Shown here: positions 22,781-33,097 of the stretch, piece after piece
Layout of the letters: each line of letters begins with the position of its first letter
How positions within the stretch are numbered: the stretch's first letter is position 1
Origin: Ananas comosus
Taxonomy: Eukaryota > Streptophyta > Magnoliopsida > Poales > Bromeliaceae
Length of the DNA: 64,000 bases
Reading direction: 5' to 3'
NCBI RefSeq assembly: GCF_001540865.1
Contig: NC_033623.1
Location: 8,786,571-8,850,570 of the forward strand
Translations under genes and position numbers: made by a program
Notes under the pieces: generated by a model
Seen by the model: the letters and a program-made list of their open reading frames with translations, nothing else
Told to the model about the DNA's origin: nothing
Databases searched by the model: none

Positions 22781-23194
22781 TTTTTTTTTATTTTATTTTT
22801 TAAAAAATAATCGGGTATGGATTCGGTTATGGATGTAGAAAATAAAAATCTGACGGATATGGATACGGGTATGGATTTTGTATTTGCCATACCCGAACCC
22901 GAACCCGAACCCGAACCCGAATAAATTATATATATACATAATTTATTTTTATTTATTTATATAATATATAAAATCTGTAATAATTTTTATCCCTTAGATC
23001 TTCATCCAACGGTATGGATTTTTAAAACCCGCCAGGTTCGGGTCCGGATTCGGGTTTCGAGTTTTTGGTCGGGTACGGATATGGGTATGGATTCTTAAAA
23101 CCTGCCGAGTTTGGGTACGTGTTCGGGTTTTAATTTGGTTTTCGGGTTCGGATTCGGGTTTTAAAAACCCGACCCAAACCCGACCCATTAACAT
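22781..23194. repeat. Degenerate GGGTTCGG/GGGTATGGAT repeat, possible hAT-type terminus
   Basis: Opens with a T-rich tract, then many degenerate CGGGTATGGAT and CGGGTTCGG words in both orientations, including five consecutive CCCGAA units at about 22886-22920 and a hairpin of ACGGGTATGG with CCATACCCGA. The right edge, AAACCCGACCCATTAACAT, continued across solo LTR E by CCTTAG (52370-52375), resembles the end of plant hAT-type miniature elements (CTAAGGATGTTAATGGGTC reversed). A matching left end was not found. Confidence 0.35.
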
Positions 23195-23978
23195 TGTAAG
23201 AAAGTGAATTCTCGAAATTCGAGAATTGTACTTCGTTTAGAATCGACTATTTGTCGAGAAGGTACCCTTCGGGAAAGCTAATGATGTCCAAAACATAAAA
23301 AGTGTATTGGAAACGTGTCCGCGAGAGCAAACAGTGCGAAAATCTACACTCGGCAGATTTTGCTCTTGGGGACCGGTCCCTGGCAGGAAGAGACCGGTCC
23401 CCGAGGCTGGTCGTTGCTGGGGATTCTTGATGCAACCAGTCCCAAGTCGAGGCAATCGGTCCCCGAACGCGGCACCAGCGAGAAAAGCCAAAATTTGGCT
23501 AAGTCCCGAAAATCCAGTTCTCGGGAACCGGTCTCTCAGGTAGGAACCGGTCTCCCGAGGACTAGTCTCTTGGGAAGAGACCGGTTCCCGAACGTGTGAT
23601 ATCTGGAGAGGCTCTCGGGGACCGGTCCCATGTCGGGGAGACCGGTCCCTCTGGGCGTAAACTGCCCAGTAAGGGCTGTGTACAAGATGAAAAGGAGAGG
23701 GGCTTTTATGCAAAATGGCATTAGTTAGAGGGTATTGAGAGGGAAGAGCTCTCTCTCTCTCTCATTTCCCCTCACATTCCCACACTCTCTCATTTCCCTC
23801 TCTCTCTCTCTAGAAGGAAAAGGGAAGAAGAAAAGAGAAGGAGAAGAAGAAAGAGAAGAAGAAGAAGGAGGAGAAGAAGAAAAAGAAGGAGGGGATCAAG
23901 CTAGAGAAGACTTGGAGCATCTTCTTCTTTTCCTCTCCACTCCATTGGTGTAGCTCAAGAGGTAAGCTACAACCCTAG
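23195..23978 (+). mobile_element. Solo LTR E, first segment
   Basis: Starts TGTAAGAAAGTGAATTCTC as in the solo LTR at 16922. The LTR is interrupted by elements B and D and continues at 35564-35720 and 50707-52365, where it ends GGGTGTGACA. Outer flanks are AACAT (23190-23194) and GACAT (52366-52370), a 4/5 match to a 5-bp duplication. No internal region of its own remains, so the whole is read as one solo LTR spread over 29 kb. Confidence 0.75.
23372..23646. promoter_or_regulatory. ACCGGT palindrome cassette in LTR E
   Basis: Perfect cores at 23372, 23393, 23527, 23546, 23580, 23621 and 23641, giving pairs 19-21 bases apart (23372/23393, 23527/23546, 23621/23641). It starts about 177 bases after the LTR start, the same place as in the 16922 solo LTR, and precedes a CT-repeat run at 23748-23815. 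Confidence 0.6.
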
Positions 23979-24177
23979 TGTAACACACTGGACCTTTGCA
24001 AATTGCGAGGTTCGAGTGATTGGCTGTGTTCTGAGCAATTCCAGACTTTCTGGTGGGTCGTTGTCAGTGTTCCGACCTATGGCTCGCATCCCGAGAAGTG
24101 AGGTTTAAAGCCTAGCACAAAAACCCGAAAAAGCGGATTTTTGGATAACTCTCGGATTGCATTTTCTGAGGCTGTGT

Positions 24178-24336
24178 ACCGGTACAGGCTGATGGCTGTA
24201 CCGGTACAAGGTTGATGGTTGTACCGGTACAGCCACCGGGCTTGTACTGGTATAGAGCCGCGGAACCCCTCAGACCCGAGCCTCGGGTTTGTGATTTTCG
24301 TGGGGCTAGTACCGGTACAAGGGCCCGTGTACCGGT
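24178..24336. promoter_or_regulatory. TGTACCGGTACA palindrome cassette in LTR B
   Basis: Perfect ACCGGT cores within GTACCGGTAC palindromes at 24178, 24200, 24223, 24311 and 24331, plus a decayed TACTGGTA near 24248. Spacings are 22, 23 and 20 bases. The related LTR of element C has GGGACCGGTCCC-type boxes at the same relative position. Confidence 0.6.
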
Positions 24337-26511
24337 ACAAGGTGGCTGAATTTGAGCAGTTTGAACTGCAGGGGTGTTTTTGTGATTGTAGGTCTCTTAT
24401 ATCAGCACCCACGCCCCTAGGGCTCTTCTTTGAGCTCACCACTGCAGGGAGAAAGGTAAGGGGACCCTCTCCACCCGTCCACTTGGATTTGATCTCTCCC
24501 TAGCTTGGTTTTGATGATTTCTTCTCTCTCTTTTTCCTTTTTGGTACAATTCCACCATTGTTGAAGCTTGAAGCTTGAAGCTTGGATTTGGAGCCTTGTT
24601 GAGGGAAGATCTTTGAGGTTAGAGAGTTTAGAGGTTGGATTGAAGCTTCTAAGAAGTAAGCAACTTGTTCTCTCCCTCTAGATTGGATTTTTATTAGTGG
24701 TTTTGAGATGAAACCCTAGAATGAGGTTTTAGGGTTTATTTTGGGCATTTTGATTCTAGGGCTTTTGGGGCTAAATTATTTATATTAGAGCACTCATTTG
24801 GGTTGGATTGGAAGGATCTTAGCCTTTTTTTGGAGCTTGTGAGAGTTTTTCTCCACCCTAGGTGAGATTCTAGCCCTTTTGCCTTGTTGGTTAATGTTTG
24901 ATCTTATAGTTGATCGTAATGTCCGTGTATCTCTTCGCTCAATACTTTTAGGGTATTTGGAGACTCGTGGACAACTCCGTTCGGCGAATCGAGGGATTAC
25001 GCGACGGTTCGGTGGGTTTGACCTAGCCACACAACGAGAAAATCTCATTGTTGATGATTTAAGTGTTGTAAAATGAAAAGGCATGCATATTTTTGTTATA
25101 TATATTTATTGTGAATTTTAGAATGCTTAAAATGCCTATGTTGCATATAGTGCAATTTTGGACTCCTATATAGTAGAGAGTTGCATATGAAGCTTATGTT
25201 TGATTGTTTAGCATTCTTATGTTGGGTCATATTCCTTATAATGAAAATGAGCTTGAATCATGCATTTAAACCTAAGTTTATTTGTGACATGAAAGATAAC
25301 TACTATGCCATAAAGAGGCATCAAACTAGAATGTTGTGTGAATTAGAGAGCTAATGTCATCAAGCGGCATTGAGCTCGGGACATGGGTGAACCTAGTGGA
25401 TAGGGCCATTGAGGGATTTGGTGTATGCTCAACATTGAAACGTCGAAGTGTCATCAAGGGGCACTAGACTTCATGAACGTTGGAACTTCACTTGTGGCTT
25501 AGAATTAGATCTTCAAGATGCTAGTGACTATACCATGTTAGTGACATGATGATTGGATACTTGAGACATTGACTACGCTTGCTTGCAATTTGTGCTCATT
25601 TACACATGCTTGTGAGGGTCGCTCCCTACAAGCTGGGACTCCGGAGTTAGCCTACGTGACCTATGTTCGGTCGTGCGGTATTGAGAAGCCTACGGGGTCG
25701 AGTGGGACAAACACATCCCAAGAGTAGGGATGTTGGGCTACCACAGGCACTTAGGCAGCACAAGTTGGACTACCATTGGTAGGTCCTTAATTGGAAATGG
25801 AAATCGACACAGTGTTGATAATGAATGATTACTACTAGATAGGCTTAGTAGTTGGATTACTTTGACATGCTCATGACTTAGCTTTGGGACATTTGGTATA
25901 CTTGCTTGTTTCATTCATTGCATTGAGGTATACTTGGTTACTTGATAGAGCTCATTCCCTATGTATTGACATACTGCATCGAGATGCGTACTTGTCGGTT
26001 ATGATTGGAACTTAATAGTCATGCTTTGGACATACTTATCATGATAGAGTAGATGTACTATACTTTGACATCATGCTTACTTGAGACATAGTAGTATAGC
26101 ATTTCATTTATGCTTTCTTTCAGCAGTTCTTATACTCGCTCTTTATTGATTATTATTATTTTTGTCGTTACTTACCCTTCTCTTTTGGGGCCTAGTGGAG
26201 CTTGAGCTGAGGTCAGTAATTGTCCACTAGGAACTATAAATTATAGTTCTCACGCCCTCTGTTTTATGTTTGTTAAGGATTTTATAGGTTGGCGGATTTC
26301 GTAATGTTGAATGGAGTCTTGGAGAGTTGATCGCGGAAGGTTGAAGAAAAGATTCAAATTGAAGAATAAAGACTCATTCGGGAAGCTCGGCACCTAAGGT
26401 ATAAAGAATAGATGATTTTTGGTGAAGTTATTTAATGATAATAAGTTTAGAAGACTTAGATTGTTTTTAAACTCTTAAACATTCTTAAACTGAGCTTTTC
26501 TGTGTTCTGGG

Positions 26512-26755
26512 ACCGGTCCCCTGGGTTGAGAGACCGGTTCCCTTAAGGTCCTCATTGCGTGAATGTTGAGGCAACCGGTCCCCTGAGATGAGAGACTGGT
26601 TCCGGAACATTGGTAGTTCTGTCACGCAGCGAGGGACCAGTCTCTGGCTTCAGAGACTGGTTCCCGAACGTTGTGATTTTTGTCACGCAGCGAGGGACCG
26701 ATCTCTCACTTGTGAGACCGGTCTCTCACAGACCGGTCTCCTCAAGAGGACCGGT
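26512..26755. promoter_or_regulatory. ACCGGT palindrome cassette in copia solo LTR
   Basis: Perfect cores at 26512, 26533, 26574, 26717, 26732 and 26750 plus decayed ACTGGT and ACCAGT copies between 26594 and 26665. The first pair is 21 bases apart. It lies about 70 bases upstream of a TATA box at 26826. The same cassette type occurs in the Ty3 LTRs of this window. Confidence 0.6.
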
Positions 26756-26825
26756 CTCTGAGGACGACACATGTTTTTAAAAAGAACTTTTTGCAATCCT
26801 AGTTTACTTCTAAATCTTCTAAACA

Positions 26826-26833
26826 TATAAATA
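26826..26833 (+). promoter_or_regulatory. TATA box of copia solo LTR
   Basis: TATAAATA followed by AGCTATGGGGGT; the second SIRE solo LTR has TATAAATAAGCTATAGGGG at 62837, so the block is conserved. Confidence 0.6.
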
Positions 26834-27915
26834 AGCTATGGGGGTCATCTTAAAGTTTAAGGCTTTGAATTTTTACTTATTCTAAACCCTAGAAACTTGT
26901 TTTTCCCGTTCTTATGGTTCTATTCTAAATAACAAGCTTCTAATAATCAATATCGACTTGATTCTTTATTTTTACTCGTGATCTTATACGAGAATCAAGT
27001 AGATGTTTGATTAAAAGGTAGACCCTCATCGCTTATGGGATTCTAAAGCTTAATCACCACAAATCTTCGATTTTACAAGCTTCGGAAGGAGATTCGGCGT
27101 GTGGATCTCGCGTGTAGTCGAGGATTCGGTGGACGCTTCGAGGAGTTGAGGCGTTGACGCTGCTAGGAGTTGCAGCGAGGTCGATTGGAGGATTCCTATC
27201 GATCGAGGACCGGCGAAGATCACCATCAACAGGAAATCGGTAAATTGAGTCGTGTATTTTTGTCAAAATCACTTGTACTCAAGTTTTCTTAGTGGATTTT
27301 CTTCGTGTGGTCGGTCCCGTGGGTTTTTCACTCCGGTTTGGAGTTTTTCCACGTTAAATTCTCGGTGTGCTATTTTATTTTCCGCTATTTCGTTTTATTT
27401 GCATCGAGATTTTTGAGTTTGCCGTTTTTACACCTATTCACCCCCCTCTAGGTGTTACTTACCTTTTAGATCCTCGGGATCCATATCTTACAATGTTTCC
27501 TTTCAGAGCCTTCCATGCCGGGAGAGGCTAGGGACCGCGGGAAGGGAGTTGCTTCGAGCTAACTTCCTTCGAGGACGATTTGATAGGTGGTCTACCTCTC
27601 GTTATTTTTTTTTTTTGTGAGAGGTCGAGAGTTGTACCCGTATATGTATAGCGACCACCATTTTTGTACTAGAGACAGATATTGTACTACTTTATGTCTT
27701 ACCTTTACTGTTTTTGTGTTATGTTTCCTTTACTCTGGTTATAGATTATAGAATTTTACCCGCTCTGATATAATTAGTTATCTTTTACCTTTTTTGTTCT
27801 CTCTCTTGCTTTATTTCCGCTGTTGTTGTAGACGCCTTATATGTGTAGACATATGGCGGGTCTGGGCAGGCTACCGGGAGGGCCTCTGCCGGTCCCGGGG
27901 CGTGACAGATTAATT

Positions 27916-27928
27916 TGGTATCAGAGCC
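27916..27928 (+). other. Primer-binding site of element B (iMet tRNA)
   Basis: TGGTATCAGAGCC, 8 bases after the 5' LTR end, a full match to the plant initiator-Met primer site. Confidence 0.9.
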
Positions 27929-28243
27929 TAGGGTTGAGTCTTAATGGACCTAGCAAACCTTAGGCCGGTTGGACTATAGGAATTAGGCTCGTGAGAGGCG
28001 AGGTCTAATTGACTTGTGAGCGAAAGTATTATGATTGGATTTTATGACAACTCTAAAAAGTTAGAGTTTGACCGAAGTATATGGCTTCTAACTCCGTAGA
28101 GGGTTACGTTGGCGGCCGACAACGTAACATCGGGAGTTAGTAGTGAAGGATACTCCCCTACTTTCGCATGATTTGAGTTTTATCTATTTGAGCGAGGATG
28201 CGATAGCGTGGGTTACTAACTTGCGCTTTTATGTTTTATAGTG

Positions 28244-29390
28244 ACGATGCCGGTTACACGCTCCCAGTCTGCCGGGGTGGATGATGCGGCACACCCCGAG
28301 GAGGTCGAGACCTCCGCTACTTCCGGATCTAGTGAGGTCCGTGACTTGAGGACCCAGCTTGCGGTCCTCACTGATCTGTTGGCGCAGCAGACGGCAGCGG
28401 CGCAGCGACAGGCTGAGGTGGCTCAGCGGCAGGAGGCGCGGATGAAGCATCTTGAGGACCTCCTACTTCAGCAGGCAGCAGCTTCGAGGGAGACCCAGGT
28501 TCCCACACCGCCAGCGCCCGTGGTGGACGTCGCACCGAGAGCGCAGTCCCCCGCGCCCAGTTCTTCCCGTGCGGCACCGGCGACCACACCTCGGGAGGAG
28601 GTGGTTGCGGTACCCCCAGTTCAGAGACCGGCCGCGGTGGCAGCTTTTCCCGTGAGGGCCGAGGGAGCCGAGCGGGATCGGCTCATGGATCGCCTCAGTG
28701 AGTTCAGGAGGTGCAGCCCGAGGACGTTTGATGGCGAGAACGTCGACCACTGGATTGTTGAGAAGTGGTTGATGCACATGGAGAGGATTTTTCGAGACAC
28801 CTTTGTGGAGGAACGGGACAGAGTTTGGCTCGCCACTCACTTTCTCGATGGCGAGGCCTATTGTTGGTGGTTGGATATCCAGGACAACCCCAACACCGAC
28901 TTGGTAGTGATTACTTGGACGCGATTCAAGGAGCTTCTTCTGGCGTACTACTTCCCGACCAGCGTAAAGAGGAAGATGGAGCAGGATTTGCGCAGCTTGC
29001 GCCAGGATAGCGGTCAGTGGCCGAGTACGAGAGGGAGTTCTCCCGGCTACTTCATTGTGTACCGTTTGTGGTGAGGGATGATGAGGACAAGGCCCGTATT
29101 TTTTAGCGCGGATTGCGGCCTTCTATCTTTCGGTTGGTACAGTCCTCCAACCTCCAGACCTACCGGGAGGTTGTGGATCGAGCACTGATAGTGGAGGCAG
29201 GAGCAGCGGATTTGCAGGAGCGTCGCGAGAGCTCAGAGAAAGGGAAGGGAAAGAGGCCCGTGGCTGAGGGTGTGAGTCAGACGCACTCAGCGAGAGGACC
29301 CAATCGTCGCCAGGCTCCCCGCTGCGTGATCTGTGGTGGTCCCACTACCCGCGACAGTGTTCACGCAGCCGGGGCAGGTGTTTCTTGTGT
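28244..29390 (+). pseudogene. gag: Element B gag, frameshifted
   Basis: Opens at ATG 28244 with MPVTRSQS, a common Tekay-type gag start. Then a Gln/Ala-rich coiled-coil-like segment (about 28340-28480), a Pro/Ala-rich linker, the Retrotrans_gag core (FDGENVDHWIVEKWLMHMER ... DGEAYCWW, 28728-28870), and a first zinc knuckle near 29320-29355 followed by [14 protein letters not shown] at about 29378-29420. Breaks: a frameshift around 29010 before the EYEREFSR-type block, a TAG near 29104, and a second shift between the two knuckles. Gag would assemble the particle and bind RNA. Without the shifts it would run straight into pol. Confidence 0.85.
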
Positions 29391-31808
29391 GGCCAGAAGG
29401 GCCACTTTCAGTCGGACTGCCCGAGAGGTTCAGCGCCAGCGCCATCTTCGGCATCTGCACCAGCATCGCCAGGTCCCAGTCAAGGGACATCTTCTGCGCA
29501 TCACCAGGCAGGACGGCCGCCAGTTCTACGGCAGGCGGAGGGGTCACGACAGGCCCCGAGCGGGCGCATGTACGCGGTCCAGACTAAGGAGGTGGCGGCA
29601 GCCGAGAATGTGGTCGCAGGTATCATTTTACTTTATGGTATTCGAGTTAGAGCGTTGTTTGATACCGGTGCATCGCATTCATTCATAGACCGGCTGTTTG
29701 CTAAGTTGCATGGCATCCCACTTGTATCCTTGTTGCATCCGGGACGAGTTGTTGTACCCGATCATTCTTTGGACATTCGGGAGTTTTGCCCCAGTTGCCC
29801 TGTTCAGGTTGGAGATTGGATCATGCCCGTGGACTTGCTAGTGTTGCATAAACTCGGGGAGTTTGATGTTGTGTTGGGCATGGATTGGTTGACCAAGTAT
29901 TTTGCCACCATCGATTGTAAGAATCGAACGGTGACGTTTAGAGAGCCGGGGCAGGCGGAGGTTGTGTACCGAGGATGCCAGAGTTCGCTTTTTGCGATGA
30001 CGATTAGCTCCTCGCGAGCTCGACAGTTGATTAATAGAGGCTGCGCGGCCTACTTGGCTACTGTTGTGTTGCGGGGTGAGGATGACACCCCTAGGATTGA
30101 GGATATCCCTGTGGTGCGGGAGTTTGGAGATGTGTTTCCGGCGGAGCTTCCAGGCATGCCACTCGACAGGGAGATTGAGTTTGTAGTAGATCTCGTTCCC
30201 AGGACTACTCCAATCTCAAAGGCACCCTATAGGATGGCACCAGCAGAATTGAAAGAGCTGAAGGCACAGTTACAGGATCTTCTGGACAAGGGTTTTGTGC
30301 GACCGAGTGTGTCACCTTGGGGAGCACCGGTTTTGTTTGTGAAGAAGAAGGATGGATCACTTCGCTTGTGCGTGGACTATCGTGAACTTAACAAAGTCAC
30401 GATCAAGAACAAGTATCCATTACCGAGGATTGATGATCTATTTGATCAGCTCCAGGGATCTTGTGTGTATTCTAAGATCGACTTACAGTCGGGATATCAC
30501 CAGTTGAGGATCAGACCTGAGGATGTATCGAAGACGGCTTTTAGAACACGGTATGGACACTATGAGTTTATCGTTATGCCGTTTGGGCTTACTAACGTCT
30601 CGGCAGCTTTTATGGATTTAATGAACCGTGTTTTCAAGCCTTATTTAGACAGATTTGTCGTGGTGTTCATCGACGACATTTTGGTCTATTCTCGAAGTGA
30701 TGCGGATCACGAGGAACACTTGAGACTTGTACTTCAAGTGCTTCGGGAAAAGGAGCTCTATGCCAAGTTGAAAAAGTGTGAATTTTGGCTTAGAGAGGTG
30801 GCGTTTTTAGGCCATTTAATTTCAGGATCAGGGATAGCTGTGGATCCAAGGAAAATTGAAGCTATCAAGAATTGGCTGAGGCCGACGAGTGTGACCGAGA
30901 TACAGAGTTTCATTGGTTTGGCCGGCTACTACCGACGGTTCGTTGAGGGATTTGCAAAGTTATCTACTCCCCTCACGAGGCTCACGCATAAGGGAACTAA
31001 GTTCATTTGGAATGATGCATGTGAAAGGAGCTTCCAAGAGTTGAAGCAGAGGTTGACGACCGCCCCGATCCTTACCTTGCCGATTGCTGGAGCAGGGTAT
31101 GTGATTTATAGTGATGCTTCCTTTAATGGATTGGGTTGTGTTTTGATGCAGGATGGAAAAGTGATCGCATATGCTTCTCGCCAATTGAAGAAATATGAAA
31201 GAAACTATCCTACCCATGACTTGGAGTTGGCGGCCGTAGTCTTTGCTTTGAAGCTATGGCGCCACTATCTTTATGGCCAGCGGTGTGAAGTATATACGGA
31301 TCACAAGAGTTTAAAGTATCTATTCACTCAGAAGGAGTTGAAGTTGAGGCAGCGCAGATGGTTGGAGCTACTCAAGGATTATGATTTGACGATACGTTAC
31401 CACCCGGACAAGGCTAACGTGGTGGCGGATGTGCTAAGTAGGAAATTGACGGAAAACTTAGCGATGCTTGTGGTTACTCAACCGCCGTTGATCGAGCAGA
31501 TGAAGCGGTTGGAGTTGGAGGTGGTGGCTCCTGATACACCTTTGAGGTTGATGACCTTGGTGGTGCAACCTACACTTATGGAAAGGATTAAAGAAAAGCA
31601 AGTTTTCGATGTGAAATTGCAAAAGACTCGAGCTAAAATGGTTGATGGTTGCATTGGTGACTTCACTTTAGACGGTGATGGATGGATACGTTTCCGCGGA
31701 CGACTTTGTGTACCGGCGGACTTCGGCATTAAAGAGGATATTCTTCAAGAAGCACACCGAGCACCGTATGTTTACCATCCGGAGGCCACCAGATGTACAA
31801 GGACTTAA
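29385..31808 (+). CDS. pol: Element B pol: protease, reverse transcriptase, RNase H, start of integrase
   Basis: A single open frame of about 800 codons, beginning inside the second zinc knuckle (there is no true start here; it is the downstream part of gag-pol). Protease DTGASHSF at about 29661 and VLGMDWL; reverse transcriptase with [43 protein letters not shown] and catalytic FIDD at 30667-30678; RNase H with [22 protein letters not shown], and the [10 protein letters not shown] motif near 31297; then the integrase N-terminal domain up to [10 protein letters not shown], where the frame is lost at about 31790. Unlike element A, the RNase H motif is intact. The frame loss coincides with the onset of noisy sequence, so the genomic copy may be more intact than it appears. 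Confidence 0.9.
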   Translation: MCGQKGHFQSDCPRGSAPAPSSASAPASPGPSQGTSSAHHQAGRPPVLRQAEGSRQAPSGRMYAVQTKEVAAAENVVAGIILLYGIRVRALFDTGASHSFIDRLFAKLHGIPLVSLLHPGRVVVPDHSLDIREFCPSCPVQVGDWIMPVDLLVLHKLGEFDVVLGMDWLTKYFATIDCKNRTVTFREPGQAEVVYRGCQSSLFAMTISSSRARQLINRGCAAYLATVVLRGEDDTPRIEDIPVVREFGDVFPAELPGMPLDREIEFVVDLVPRTTPISKAPYRMAPAELKELKAQLQDLLDKGFVRPSVSPWGAPVLFVKKKDGSLRLCVDYRELNKVTIKNKYPLPRIDDLFDQLQGSCVYSKIDLQSGYHQLRIRPEDVSKTAFRTRYGHYEFIVMPFGLTNVSAAFMDLMNRVFKPYLDRFVVVFIDDILVYSRSDADHEEHLRLVLQVLREKELYAKLKKCEFWLREVAFLGHLISGSGIAVDPRKIEAIKNWLRPTSVTEIQSFIGLAGYYRRFVEGFAKLSTPLTRLTHKGTKFIWNDACERSFQELKQRLTTAPILTLPIAGAGYVIYSDASFNGLGCVLMQDGKVIAYASRQLKKYERNYPTHDLELAAVVFALKLWRHYLYGQRCEVYTDHKSLKYLFTQKELKLRQRRWLELLKDYDLTIRYHPDKANVVADVLSRKLTENLAMLVVTQPPLIEQMKRLELEVVAPDTPLRLMTLVVQPTLMERIKEKQVFDVKLQKTRAKMVDGCIGDFTLDGDGWIRFRGRLCVPADFGIKEDILQEAHRAPYVYHPEATRCTRT

Positions 31809-33097
31809 AGTTGCTTTATGGTGGCCCGGGATGCAAAAGGTATGTTGCTGTTGGAGTTTGTTGCTAGATGTTTAACTTGGCAACAGGTGAAGGCTGAGCC
31901 ACAGTTCCTGCGGGCGAAGTGGAGAAGAGCATACCGATTTCAGTGTGGAAGGTGGGAGAAGTCAAAGGGAATTATCGTGGATGGATTGCCCGCTCACAGG
32001 CAGGGGCTGATGCTATTTGGGTGATCGTGGATAGACAGTGACGAAATCAGCAATTGGTATTATATCCACACTACTTGGAACTGGTGAGAGATCGCCCACA
32101 GGTTTTATTTGCGATTTAAATTGTGCTATGCACGGGTAGCCTACTTCTATAGTATCGGATCGAGACCCGTTTGTACCATTATTGGAGGAGCCTACAGGAC
32201 CTTTGGGTACGCGCTTGCGATTTAAGCATGCTTTCACCCAGAAGTGATGAGCGCCAGTCAGAGCGTACTATACAGACTGCTCAGGACATGTTCGACGACC
32301 TGCTTGATTTGACTTCCAGGAGGCATAGGTCGCAGCATTCTACCGAATTGGCAGAGTTGCTTATAACAACAGTTATCAAGCAAGCAATTAGATGCGCACC
32401 GGTTCGACGCACTGATGGACGGAAGTGTAGATCGCCACTTCATATGGAGCTGAATGTTGGCGAGAGATTGGGCTTTAGGCCCAGATGCTGCTCCACGGAA
32501 GCAGGAAGAGCAAGGTCTCGCATATTGCTAGGGTAGCAGCGACTGTTGACGGCCCCCCGAGTAGGCAGAGGATATACGCTGACGGCCGTTGACGAGACTT
32601 GGGTTTTCAGATTGGAGATCATGTCTTCTTGAAAGTTCGCCGACTCGAGGATTTAGAAGCGTTGGCAATCGGAGCGGTAAGTTGAGCCCCCGATAATTGG
32701 ACCGGGATGAGGCTTTTTGGGATGCAGTGTAGGCCGGGTAGCGTATTACTTGCTCTACACGAACCTTCGGCAGTGTACACAACGTTTTTCATGTATCGGT
32801 CCCTTCGGAGTACATCCCGATCCGGGCTACACGTGTTGGAGCTACGCCTACTTGGAGCTGAGGGATGATTGGTTCGTAGGAGCAGCGGTTGAGGGATTTT
32901 GCTCACGAGGTGCAAAAAGATTAGGAACCGTGAGATTCTTTCGTGAAAGTGCTGTTTGGAGGCAACCCGATGGAGCGCCTGAGGCCACTATGGAGTTGGA
33001 GAGGCATTGAGGAACGCTGATCGCCAGCTTGTTAGTATGAGTTGAGTACTTGTCTGGCGAGTTTCGCGGTACGAAAATACTTTTTAGCGGGTGTGAG
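31809..33097 (+). pseudogene. pol: Element B integrase and C-terminal tail, heavily frameshifted
   Basis: Fragments of the integrase can be read in alternating frames: LYGGPGMQK (zinc region), a QQVKAE segment near 31885, HRQG near 31995, a Val-Ser-Asp-Arg-Asp-Pro trace near 32155, SDERQSER (HPQTDGQSER-like) near 32243, and a chromodomain-like LEATMELER near 32980-33000. Indels occur every 20-60 bases. A polypurine-like segment (TTAGCGGGTGTGA) precedes the 3' LTR. The same tail from about 32800 is assembled again at 37745, with different indels, which argues that many breaks are sequencing errors. Confidence 0.75.

Larger units (their letters stand above)
26271..27492 (+). mobile_element. SIRE/Maximus-type copia solo LTR
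   Basis: Starts TGTTAAGGATTTTATAGG and ends CATATCTTACA with perfect 5-bp duplications ATGTT at 26266-26270 and 27493-27497. The 3' end has the familiar SIRE-type tail: CTCGGTGTGC, a T-rich stretch, CACCTATTCACCCCCCTCTAGGTG. The corresponding place in element C's LTR (about 54880) is uninterrupted. No internal region, so it is a solo LTR. Family name is by recognition of the LTR tail. Confidence 0.8.
23979..27907 (+). repeat. 5' LTR of element B (contains SIRE solo LTR)
   Basis: Starts TGTAACACACTGGACC, ends CGGGGCGTGACA just before the primer site. Excluding the inserted copia solo LTR (26271-27492 plus one target copy) it is about 2.7 kb. It shares its start with the LTR of element C. It carries a TGTACCGGTACA-type cassette. 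Confidence 0.85.
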
